DNA from: Chryseosolibacter sp964551035
Lineage (GTDB): Bacteria > Bacteroidota > Bacteroidia > Cytophagales > Cyclobacteriaceae
NCBI GenBank assembly: GCA_964551035.1
Contig: CAZKBK010000020.1
Coordinates: 1-64,000, forward strand
Length of the DNA stretch: 64,000 nucleotides
Direction of reading: 5' to 3'
Under the pieces are notes generated by a model that was given only the letters and a program-made list of their open reading frames with translations, did not search any database and was not told where the DNA came from. Of the stretch, positions 53,341 to 62,800 are shown one piece after another. The translations under genes and the position numbers were made by a program. Within the stretch, counting starts at the first letter, position 1. Each line of letters begins with the position of its first letter.

Positions 53341-55764
53341 CTACTCGCTTCTCAACGTAGCCGCCGGATCGGCGCTGGCTGCTTTGAAGGACTCATAGCT
53401 GATTGTGATCAGTGCAATGCTGAGGGCTGCAAATCCGGCAAGGAAAAAGACAATGGGATTCAGCGTAATCTTATACTCGAAACCCTGAAGCCATTCGTTC
53501 ATTGCATACCAGGCCAGCGGAGTTGCCACCACGAACGCAACCACCACGAGCTTCACAAATTCCTTCGACATCATGCCCACAATCTGGGGAACACTGGCGC
53601 CCATCACCTTTCGCACGCCAATCTCCTTAAGCCTTCGTTCCGCCATGTAGGAGGAGAGGCCGTAGAGGCCAAGGCTGCAAATGATCATGGCAATGGCAGC
53701 GAAGTAGCTGATAATGCGTGACACGCGCTGGTCTTCGGTATACTGCCGTTGTATGTCGTCATCCATGAACGAGTACTCGAACGGCGCATCGGCAACTTGC
53801 TCCTTCCAGATGCGCTCAAGGGAAACTAACGTTTCAGAAAATGCCGAAGGATTGACGCTAACCACCATGAACGCGTAGTCGTTGGCGCTTTCAGGGATCT
53901 CAAAAACTACCGGGATAACGGGGTCTTTAAGGGATGTTTGATTGAAATCCTCCATCATGCCAATCACGTCAAAGGAATAATTCTCGCCCTGCCAGTCAAA
54001 GTACAGCTTTTCGCCTACCAGTTCTTCCGGCGTCACGCCAAACTTTTCCGCGGAAGCCCGATTGAGAATAAGCCTGCCTGAGGCTTCCGCCTCCCGGTTG
54101 TCTGTGAAAGCACGGCCGGCAATCAAGTTGATATCGAGGAGTTCAATGTATCCCGCGTCAACGACGTTGCGGCGAATAAGTATGGCGTTATCCATGCTGC
54201 CGCCCTCCCTGTAAAAGGCCATGTCGTTGAAGATGTTCATCCCGGGCACGTAATCCGCAGCGGAAACCGCAATTACGGAACTCATTTGCCCGAGTTCCGT
54301 CTTCAGAGCGGCATACTGCTGCTTTGCTTCCGCTGTGCGAAGCGGGACAACGATCTTCGCCTCGGGATTGAAACCGAGATCCTTTTCCTTCATGAACGAG
54401 ATCTGCCGGGAGATCACCAGCATTCCGCACACGAGCACGATGGACACCACGAACTGGAACACCACCAGCCCCTGGCGCAACCGCCCCGACGAATTGCTTA
54501 ACGCAAACTTTCCCTTCAACACCTGTGCGGGCTGGAACGACGACATGTAGAAAGCGGGATAACTCCCCGCAAGCAGTCCCGTAATCACCGTCAAAATGAC
54601 AAGGGCCGCAACCACGAAAAGCACGTTGCCCTGATCGAGTGAAATTTCCTTTGACGAAAGTTCATTGAAAACCGGTAGAGCCGCATACACGAGGGCCACG
54701 CTGATCAAAATAGCAATTGCCACGATGATCATTGCTTCTCCCATGATCTGACGAATAAGGCTGCTTCGAACGGCGCCCATCACCTTCCGGATACCGATCT
54801 CTGACGCGCGTTTCGTCGCCTTGGCGGTCGACAGGTTCATAAAATTGATACACGCGAGCAACAGGATAAAGGCGGCAATCGAGACGATGACATAGATATA
54901 GGTGATCCGCTGAAACTTGTCCACCTGCGACTTCAGGTAGATGTCCTTGACGGGTTCGAGAAACAACGTCTTGGTAATACCCAGCGCCTTCATGTCTTCG
55001 GTACCGTACTTAATGAGGATGTCATTCATCTGCTTCTCGACCGCCTCTTTGGAATGCCCTGGCGTGAGCTTCAGGAAACCACTGACAAAGTTTTGCCCTG
55101 CCCATTCGGTGGATGCGTCTGGATCGTTGCGGACGTATGCCCCCGCGCCTTCGCTCATGATAGACGTGAAGAGGTTGACATCGAGAAAACTTTTGTTCTG
55201 CTTATAAACGCCCGTGATCGTGTAGTTGACCGGATTACCTCCGTGGCTGATCAGAATATTCTTGCCCAGAGCCGGAAAATCAGCAAAGAGTTTCCGGGCA
55301 ATATACTCCGAGATCACCACGGTGTTGGGATCAGTCAGCGCCGTCGCGGGATTGCCTTCGACAAATTCATACGTGAGCACATCGAAGAGGGTCGAGTCTG
55401 CCACGTAGGCCTTGGGTTCATAAAATTTGTTGCCCTCGTATTGAATGAGGCTTTCGTTGGCGAAGGTGGGCACAAGTCGCGCAGCGGACTCAACCTCCGA
55501 TATCTCTTCCCTGAACGTCATGGGAATCGGCGGCGACACGGCAGAAAGTTTATCCAACCCTACCACACCCTCAAGCTGCGTGTCGATACGGTAAAGGTCG
55601 TTCAACCGTTCGTGGTGGTTGTCGTATGCGAGTTCATCCTGGACATACAATGCCAGCAACAGGCAGCATGCCACCCCCAGCGCCAGGCCGGAGATATTGA
55701 TCATTGAATAAACCCTCGTGCGGACGAGGCTGCGGAAGGCGATCTTGAAATAGTTCCTAAGCAT
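53341..55764 (-). CDS. MacB/FtsX-type ABC transporter permease
   Basis: This 807-residue permease begins MLRNYFKIAFRSLVRTRVYS, with the helix INISGLALGVACCLLLALYV. The first FtsX block contains ATKRASEIGIRKVMGAVRS and the last MAERRLKEIGVRKVMGASV, with large periplasmic regions between. No ATPase neighbour is seen. Its stop is abutted by a 23-bp tandem repeat. Its duplicated layout is that of the other two permeases of this window. Confidence 0.9.
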   Translation of the reverse strand: MLRNYFKIAFRSLVRTRVYSMINISGLALGVACCLLLALYVQDELAYDNHHERLNDLYRIDTQLEGVVGLDKLSAVSPPIPMTFREEISEVESAARLVPTFANESLIQYEGNKFYEPKAYVADSTLFDVLTYEFVEGNPATALTDPNTVVISEYIARKLFADFPALGKNILISHGGNPVNYTITGVYKQNKSFLDVNLFTSIMSEGAGAYVRNDPDASTEWAGQNFVSGFLKLTPGHSKEAVEKQMNDILIKYGTEDMKALGITKTLFLEPVKDIYLKSQVDKFQRITYIYVIVSIAAFILLLACINFMNLSTAKATKRASEIGIRKVMGAVRSSLIRQIMGEAMIIVAIAILISVALVYAALPVFNELSSKEISLDQGNVLFVVAALVILTVITGLLAGSYPAFYMSSFQPAQVLKGKFALSNSSGRLRQGLVVFQFVVSIVLVCGMLVISRQISFMKEKDLGFNPEAKIVVPLRTAEAKQQYAALKTELGQMSSVIAVSAADYVPGMNIFNDMAFYREGGSMDNAILIRRNVVDAGYIELLDINLIAGRAFTDNREAEASGRLILNRASAEKFGVTPEELVGEKLYFDWQGENYSFDVIGMMEDFNQTSLKDPVIPVVFEIPESANDYAFMVVSVNPSAFSETLVSLERIWKEQVADAPFEYSFMDDDIQRQYTEDQRVSRIISYFAAIAMIICSLGLYGLSSYMAERRLKEIGVRKVMGASVPQIVGMMSKEFVKLVVVAFVVATPLAWYAMNEWLQGFEYKITLNPIVFFLAGFAALSIALITISYESFKAASADPAATLRSE

Positions 55765-55981
55765 AAGTTGCCGGTTTGCGGAAATTCCTGTGAGTAAGTA
55801 TTAAAACTACAAGAATATTTGACGGCTGGCAACGAAAAATGTTACGGCGAAGGACAATTTGTTTTTGCCTCCGGCAATCCGGAGCCAATACGAATAGAAA
55901 CTTGTCAGGCGGCTACAAAACTCTTAAATTGGTAGTTACTCCGCACATGGAATCATCGTCCCATATTAAACAAATCAAAAC

Positions 55982-56653
55982 ATGTCATTTATACGTATGC
56001 CAAATTCCAAACGAAAATATTACTTCGCCCTGGTCTCCGTCCTTGCCCTGTCAACCGCATGCTATTCCCAATTGAGGGGTCACACGGTACAGCCAGAAGG
56101 CGACCGAACGTTGGAGGGCGATGCGGATGGGCCATCTCACCATGAATTTGTGAGGGCTTCCTTGACAGTTGTAATATCTGAGAAGAACGTTTTGCGCGAA
56201 AGGGAACCAATTGCCCAGTTTTTGGTTCCCGTTGCAAGACCTGTGGTGCTAAGCTTCGGACGCGCTGACAGCGGAACCCTGGCTGTTTCAGATAGACCTT
56301 CCGACGACATACAATTCACAGATACGATACCCGATGACAAAATCTATATGTTTGTGCCGCACGTACCAGAGTTTCCGGGCGGAAGGCAAGCATTGGAAAA
56401 GTTCATCCAAGACAGCCTGACGTATCCAGACCGCGCGAAGAAGCGGAGAATCGAGGGAACGGTCTACGTGAATTTTCTAATCCGTAGAGATGGTTCCATC
56501 ACCGACGTTAAAGTGCTTCGAGGCCTCGAAAAGGCTTGCGACGAGGAGGCGGTACGCGTCATCCGATCCATGCCGAAGTGGAATCCAGGGAGGACCGAGG
56601 AAGAGAAAGCCGTCACCGTGCGGTTTAATCTGCCAGTAAGATTCAGACTCTAG
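55982..56653 (+). CDS. TonB C-terminal domain protein
   Basis: This 223-residue protein has a signal or anchor region (YYFALVSVLALSTACYS), a variable middle, and a TonB C-terminal domain from about 130: PEFPGGRQALEKFIQDSLTY, GTVYVNFLIRRDGSITDVKV and MPKWNPGRTEEEKAVTVRFN. The CYS after a hydrophobic stretch could be a lipobox. It may transfer energy or act as a periplasmic adaptor; no TonB-dependent receptor is adjacent. Confidence 0.8.
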   Translation: MSFIRMPNSKRKYYFALVSVLALSTACYSQLRGHTVQPEGDRTLEGDADGPSHHEFVRASLTVVISEKNVLREREPIAQFLVPVARPVVLSFGRADSGTLAVSDRPSDDIQFTDTIPDDKIYMFVPHVPEFPGGRQALEKFIQDSLTYPDRAKKRRIEGTVYVNFLIRRDGSITDVKVLRGLEKACDEEAVRVIRSMPKWNPGRTEEEKAVTVRFNLPVRFRL

Positions 56654-56889
56654 GAGATCACAACGCATCCATCGCCAGGACGAGTGCTCATTAACCGCTT
56701 TCCTTAATCAAATGACTGAAGAAGGGTTAAAGTTCGAGCACAAAGGGTATCAGGCGACTGTAAAATCTAGGGGCAAATGCGAATAGAAATTTACATGTTT
56801 GGCCAGTCCGGACGCCTGAATGAGCGTAAGGGAGCCATACATGACTTTAGTCATACCCCAAGCGGTTAAATCTTCCTACCTTTTCGCCC

Positions 56890-57528
56890 ATGTCGAAAAA
56901 TCCCGATCCCATCCCGATCCCTCGTCCCGGTGAAGAGGTGTTCAACGCCATCAGCCATGGCATAGGGGCCATCGCCGCCGTGGCAGGGCTGGTTACGCTG
57001 GTCATGTTAACGGATATCCACGATTCACCGGGGTATGTCGTCTATGGGGTCAGCCTGGTTGTGCTTTACCTGGCATCTACGCTCTACCACAGCTTCGGGC
57101 ATCCCAAAGTGAAGGACTTTTTCCGAAAGCTCGACCACATGGCCATCTTCCTGCTGATTGCCGGGACGTACACACCGTACTGCCTGAGCATACTTCAAGG
57201 CTGGACGCGCTGGACCATCCTTGGCGTGATCTGGACATTCGCCATTGCGGGGATTGTGGTTAAGTCTTTCTCTGCCGGCAAATTCGAGTGGATCTCGTTG
57301 ACATTCTATGTAATGATGGGCTGGATGGTGGTCTTCGTGATCAAGCCAGTTTACGAATACCTCTCACCCTGGGGATTTGTTTCCCTGCTGGCCGGCGGAC
57401 TCGCCTACACGCTTGGCACCTATTTCTATATGAGCAAGAGAATCCCATTTGCTCATGGCATATGGCATTTATGGGTGCTTGCCGGCAGTGTGTTGCACTT
57501 CTTTTCGGTTATGACGCTCGTGGAGTGA
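56890..57528 (+). CDS. Hemolysin III / PAQR-family membrane protein
   Basis: This 212-residue protein has seven membrane helices and the family motifs FNAISHGIGAIAAVAG, STLYHSFGH, LDHMAIFLLIAGTYTPYC and a late HGIWHLWVLAGSVLHF, whose His and Asp form the zinc site of PAQR hydrolases. The hemolysin label is historical. No operon partner is seen. Confidence 0.9.
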   Translation: MSKNPDPIPIPRPGEEVFNAISHGIGAIAAVAGLVTLVMLTDIHDSPGYVVYGVSLVVLYLASTLYHSFGHPKVKDFFRKLDHMAIFLLIAGTYTPYCLSILQGWTRWTILGVIWTFAIAGIVVKSFSAGKFEWISLTFYVMMGWMVVFVIKPVYEYLSPWGFVSLLAGGLAYTLGTYFYMSKRIPFAHGIWHLWVLAGSVLHFFSVMTLVE

Positions 57529-57639
57529 GCCGGGGTGGGTTGCCAGTGTCTCCTATTGGTTATTCAGGATTCATTAATCAGGTGACGTTGCGGATGGTGT
57601 CCCGGAATGCTGAATATTGAATGTTGGAATATCTGAATC

Positions 57640-58698
57640 TTAAAAACCGTATACCACGGCGTTGATATTCATGCCGGCGCCCACGGATGCCATCACGATC
57701 TTATCACCTTTGTTAATTTCGTGATTCTGCAGTTCTCCTTTCAAAATCAGGTCAAGCAGTGTTGGAACCGTAGCCACGGAACTGTTGCCCAGAAACCCGA
57801 TCGTCATCGGCACAACGTCTTTGGAAGAAGGGGAGGTGCCGTAGAGACTGAAAAGCCGCTCGACAATGGCGTCATCCATTTTCTCGTTCGCCTGATGGAT
57901 CAACACTTTCCTGATCTCCGTAATATGAAGCTTCGCCTTATCCAGTGCGGTCTTGATCACAGCCGGAACATGGTTCAAAGCAAACTCATAAACCTTCCGG
58001 CCCTGCATTTTCAGGTAGCGATTCGCGTCACCGTTGGCGGTACAGACCGACTTGTCCATGGAGATGAGATTCGAATATTGGAGTGCATGGGTCTGCGTCT
58101 TATGAGAAAGGATCCCCGACGACGCGTCATCCGATGCATCGAGTACAACAGCGCCCGCGCCATCGGCAAAGATCATCGAGTCGCGATCGTGCGGGTCGAT
58201 CACCCGTGAAAGAGTCTCGGTGCCAATGACCAGACAACGACGCGCATCTCCGGATTTAATGTAATAGTTGGCCTGGATCATACCCTCGACCCACCCCGGG
58301 CACCCAAACGGAAGATCATAGGCGACACAGTCGGGATTCTTAATGCGAAGCAGGGCTTTGATTTTTGATGCAAGCGACGGCACGATATTCACGCGGTTGG
58401 TATCAGGCAACACGTCTCCGAAATTGTGCGCCACAATGATGTAATCCAGGGTCTCCCTGTCGACCTCGGCATCCTGAATGGCCTCTTCCGCCGCGAGCAA
58501 TCCAAGATCCGAGGCAAGCTGATGGTCACCGGCGTAACGCCTCTGGCGAATGCCTGTGATCGCACTGAATTTTTCGATGATAAGTTCATTCTCTCTCGCA
58601 ATTGCAATACCATTTTCAAAAAAAGTATTTGCAAGGAACGCGTTGTTCTCAACGTTAGTCTCAGGAATATAACTTCCGGTGCCGATAATCTTTGTCAT
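57640..58698 (-). CDS. fabH: Beta-ketoacyl-ACP synthase III-like
   Basis: This 352-residue thiolase-fold protein resembles KAS III: PFGCPGW with the active cysteine, VLIHQANEKM with the His, and GFLGNSSVAT with the Asn of the Cys-His-Asn triad. It starts a fatty acid or polyketide-type chain by condensing acyl-CoA with malonyl-ACP. It stands apart from other fatty acid genes, so a secondary or resorcinol-type role is possible. Confidence 0.85.
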   Translation of the reverse strand: MTKIIGTGSYIPETNVENNAFLANTFFENGIAIARENELIIEKFSAITGIRQRRYAGDHQLASDLGLLAAEEAIQDAEVDRETLDYIIVAHNFGDVLPDTNRVNIVPSLASKIKALLRIKNPDCVAYDLPFGCPGWVEGMIQANYYIKSGDARRCLVIGTETLSRVIDPHDRDSMIFADGAGAVVLDASDDASSGILSHKTQTHALQYSNLISMDKSVCTANGDANRYLKMQGRKVYEFALNHVPAVIKTALDKAKLHITEIRKVLIHQANEKMDDAIVERLFSLYGTSPSSKDVVPMTIGFLGNSSVATVPTLLDLILKGELQNHEINKGDKIVMASVGAGMNINAVVYGF

Positions 58699-59017
58699 GC
58701 GCTCTAGGGGTTAACTGGCTCGTCGATAAAGGCTGAAAATTCAAGCCCTCAATGGACAGTAAGATAATCCGTTGTTCGCAGACTTAGTTCAGGAACGCCC
58801 TAATCTTTTGAAACTTTTCTCAGTACAGAACATTCGTTAGCCGAACAGCCAGTGGCCTCGTACACGAAATTCCACGCGCCTTATGATTTCAATCATAATG
58901 ACCGTACAATCAACCGCTTCGCGCGATGACTTTCATCAGTTGTTATTGCCGCTTCAATTGAGTCCGATCGCACCCCCTCCCAACGAATTTACGCGGTCCG
59001 ATTAATAAGAAGCGCCA
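58699..59017. other. Gene-free spacer
   Basis: No gene, RNA or notable repeat was found. It is the upstream region of the KAS III gene and lies after the TRIC gene on the same strand. Confidence 0.4.
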
Positions 59018-59635
59018 CTACTCGTGGTGTGTCCCCTTCAGCCGGGGCAATTCGAGTTTGAAGATGATCGCCAGGGCGCGAATGCCGATGATGAACCCGG
59101 ATGACACGAGTAGATTGACATTTCGTGGCACCGCATAGTGATCCAACAGCAAATAAAGAACGGCGCCCGCAAGGCAAGCGGTGGCATAGATCTCCTTGTT
59201 AAAAATGATGGGCGTTTTATTGGTCAGGGTGTCACGCATGACACCACCCATTACGGCCGTGAACACGCCCATGATCGCCGCGATCTCAGGCTGCACCCCA
59301 AGGCTTAACGCCTTCTCCACACCGACAATCGTAAAAAGCGAAATGCCGAGCATGTCAAAGAGAAGCATCATTCGCCTCAGCCTGGCGAACAGGTTGAACA
59401 ACAAAAATGAGGCAACCACGCCGGCAACGGTGGCGTACAGAAAATTCACATCACCGATCCAGACCATCGGGTAACTCCCAAGCAGCATATCTCTCAGACT
59501 TCCCCCGCCGATGGCCGTCACAAAACCCGTAAAGGCTACCCCAAACCAGTTCCGATCCTTGTGTTCGGTGGCGAGCACACCTGAAATCGCAAAAAAGAAG
59601 GTGCCTGCAAGTTCAGAAACGTATTGAATGAGCAT
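59018..59635 (-). CDS. TRIC-family (UPF0126) cation channel
   Basis: This 205-residue protein has seven helices and the duplicated UPF0126 motif GGGSLRDMLLG and GGVMRDTLTNKTP, typical of trimeric intracellular cation channels in bacteria. A K+ or cation channel role is inferred from the family. Confidence 0.9.
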   Translation of the reverse strand: MLIQYVSELAGTFFFAISGVLATEHKDRNWFGVAFTGFVTAIGGGSLRDMLLGSYPMVWIGDVNFLYATVAGVVASFLLFNLFARLRRMMLLFDMLGISLFTIVGVEKALSLGVQPEIAAIMGVFTAVMGGVMRDTLTNKTPIIFNKEIYATACLAGAVLYLLLDHYAVPRNVNLLVSSGFIIGIRALAIIFKLELPRLKGTHHE

Positions 59636-59807
59636 CCTGGCCGATCACATTGAAACCAAAAGTAATCAATGGCCGGTAGCGCGCCGAATGTTACCACCGA
59701 AAAGTTGCGCCGAATCAGGCCTTCGGACTCGGTTCATTCATACGGACCGCCACGGGTCGCATTGAAGCCGGAAAACCATGGAAGCCGAAACACGGAAGCC
59801 AGAAACC

Positions 59808-62800
59808 TCAACGCTTTAGTAGCAGGTAGCCCGATCTCCCCGGCATTCCCGATGCAAACTCGATCTTGTAAAAATAGACCCCGCTGGGTAACGACGTTCC
59901 GTTGTCATTCAGTCCCTTGAAAACCACGGTGGAATTGTCATAGTTTTCGGCGCTGTATACGCGGTCGCCCCAGCGGTCAAAAATACGAACACTGTTTTCT
60001 CTTGTGCCATCGAAAGCGTCAATGAACTGTAGCACAAATACATCGTTAAGTCCGTCGCCATTGGGAGACACAGCATTGTAAACAACGACATCGCCCGCCA
60101 CGCTGATGGTGACCGTCTCGTTGGTGCAAAAGGCGAGCGCGTCGCAAACGCTGAGCGTAAGGTGATCCATGCCGGAAAAGCTGACGCCGGAATAGTCCAC
60201 CATCAGGTTATGCGTTTCATCGATCACCGCTATGGCACCACTTGATGGCGCGTCGGTGATCGACAGGCTTGTGGGATCAAGGTCACCATCCTCATCCGTG
60301 ATGATGGAGAGGAGGTCCAGGGTCACCACACCGCCGACGTGGGTTGTTAACGCCGGAGGTGTGATGACAGGCGCAGCACGATTGGAGCAATCGATTACGG
60401 TCGCAACCGCTTCGGTCCGTTCACTTTCGCAATATCCAACCACGACGGAAACAAAAAAGCTCGTGGTTTCGGCAAGAGCCGGTGTCGTAAATGCAGCGTG
60501 TGTCTCATCCGCGATCTGCGCTCCTCCGGAAGGGGACGTGTACCACCGATAGTCTCCATCCGCGGCGCCCGAGGCCACGAGGGTCGCACCCGCGTTGGCA
60601 CACACGGTGATGCCTTCCACGGCGGGCGGCGCTGGCAATGCGTAGACATCGGCAACGACTTCGACACGCGGGCTTTCGCACACGCCGTCGTTGATGGCAG
60701 CGTAGTACAAAGTTGTAGCGGATAGATCAGGGGTTGTGAACACGCCGTTGACAAATCCAACGAGCGCCGTCCCGGCCGTCGCCACATCATACCAACGATA
60801 TTGTCCGTCCGACGCGCCGGTCGCGGTCAATTCCACGGTACCACTACCGCAAACGAACCCGTTCGTCACCAACGGCGCCGTGGGTAAAGGCAACACCTCC
60901 GCCACCACCGCGCTGCGCGCACTCTCGCACATGCCATCATGGATCGACGCATAGTAGGTCGTGGTGGACACGAGTGACGGGATCGTCAAAGAACCGCTGG
61001 TTTCCCCTGCCAGCGCCGAACCTTCCACCGGCACATCATACCACCTGAACTGCCCATCGGCCGCGCCGGTAGCGACGAGCGTGAATGCCGACCCTTCGCA
61101 GGCGCTTTCCCCGGTGACCACAGGAGCGGCGGGTCGGAGGTTTACCACAACAGCCACCGTGTCACTGATTACCGGAAGGGCCGTCGCACTTGACAACCGG
61201 CACCGATAGTCGCCACCCACAGTTGCCGTCGCACCCAGGATGTTCAGCGTCGCTGTCGACGTTCCCGCGAATGCGCCACCATCGTTCAGGTCAACAAAGC
61301 CCGCACCATCGTATTTCTGCCACCGGTAAGTCAGGGGCTCTCCGCCGCTTGCCACAAGGGAAAGGCTCGTATCCTCCTCCTCACAAACATCTGTCACCGC
61401 CGCGGGCTGTGTCGTGATGTCAATCACCGGATTGCCGACGACATTTTCGTATACGAGCAGCAAATTCGGCGCCGAGGTGATAATAACTTCAGGCTTCCCA
61501 TCGAGGTTGATATCCAACGTATGAACACAACGCGGGTTTGTAATGCCAGTGTTGAAGGGTGCGGCGAACGACGATGCATCCAGACTTCCTGGTGATGAAC
61601 TATTTTTAAAGATCGAGAAGCGGTCGCCCGTTTCGCTCACCACAAGAATTTCCGGCCTTCCATCACCGTCGAGGTCGTCGATGTGCGCAACGGTCGCGGC
61701 ACTGGTCAGCGCAAGGGTGAAAGCGATGAACACGACGTTTCCCGGCGTGCTTTGATTGTGAAGAACAGTCAACTCGGAGGCGCTGGCCCCTGTGCCGTGA
61801 TACAGCACGAGGTCGATCTTTCCGTCCACATCCAGGTCGCCCGAATAGATTCTGCCCGGATTCTCACCCACCGTGATATCGACCCGGGTGTCGAACTGAC
61901 CGGTCGAGATCTTGAGGATACCGAGATTTCTGAAAAAGCTGATGTTGTCGCTCCCCGGATTGGTCGTCACCACATCGGCAAACCCGTCACCATCAAAGTC
62001 TCCGGCTACAATGCCACCACCCGAAGATGGCTTGGCAAAAGCAACGTTTGCGCCGAGCGTGGGGAACTGACCGGTGACGAAATCTCCTGGCATCGACAGA
62101 TTCTCCTTCAGGACCAGTTGCGCGCTTCCGTTCGTAAGCGCGACATCCATCATACCGTCGAGGTTAAAATCCGCGAAGGCGAGATTACCGGCGCCTGTCC
62201 CAAAACTGGTATTACCGGCAAACGATATTTCTCCGGCCGCGCTCATGTTCCTGCGCATCACGCCATTCACGGCGACGACGTCCACAAAGCCGTCACCGTC
62301 GATGTCACCCAGGCGCGGATTTGCAAACGTCGCCGGCAGCGTATCATCGGGGACCAGCGACGCATCCGTAACCACACCGCTCACATGAGCATTCCGGAAT
62401 GCGTAGGTCCCACCACTTGCCTCGGCAATCAGATCCGGCTTGCCATCACGGTCAAGGTCTGCCACGTCGATGTCGTAGTTTGCGTCGGTAAGCGTAAAGG
62501 CAACCGGCGGAGCAAAATGCGTGTTGTCAAAAGCCACCCCCGACGAGAACGTCACATTGAAGGGAAGGTGATAACGCGACGTGAGTTCACCGACCCGCAC
62601 GCTCACCGGTGCATAGGTCGCCCCGGCAGGCACGGTCACCGTCAATTCGGTCGTGGTTGCCGCCGTTACCATTGCCTCCACGGCGCCGAAATACACCCGA
62701 TTGTCGGCCAGCGTCGGCGAAAAGAAGTTTCCCGTAATGGTTACAGCGCTTCCCACGGGGCCAGACAGTGGTGACACCGTAGCAACGGAAATCATCGGCG

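Noticed and set aside
60232..62774. Long plus-strand frames opposite the giant gene
   Set aside because: They are shadows caused by repeated VCBS coding sequence and lack protein-like features.
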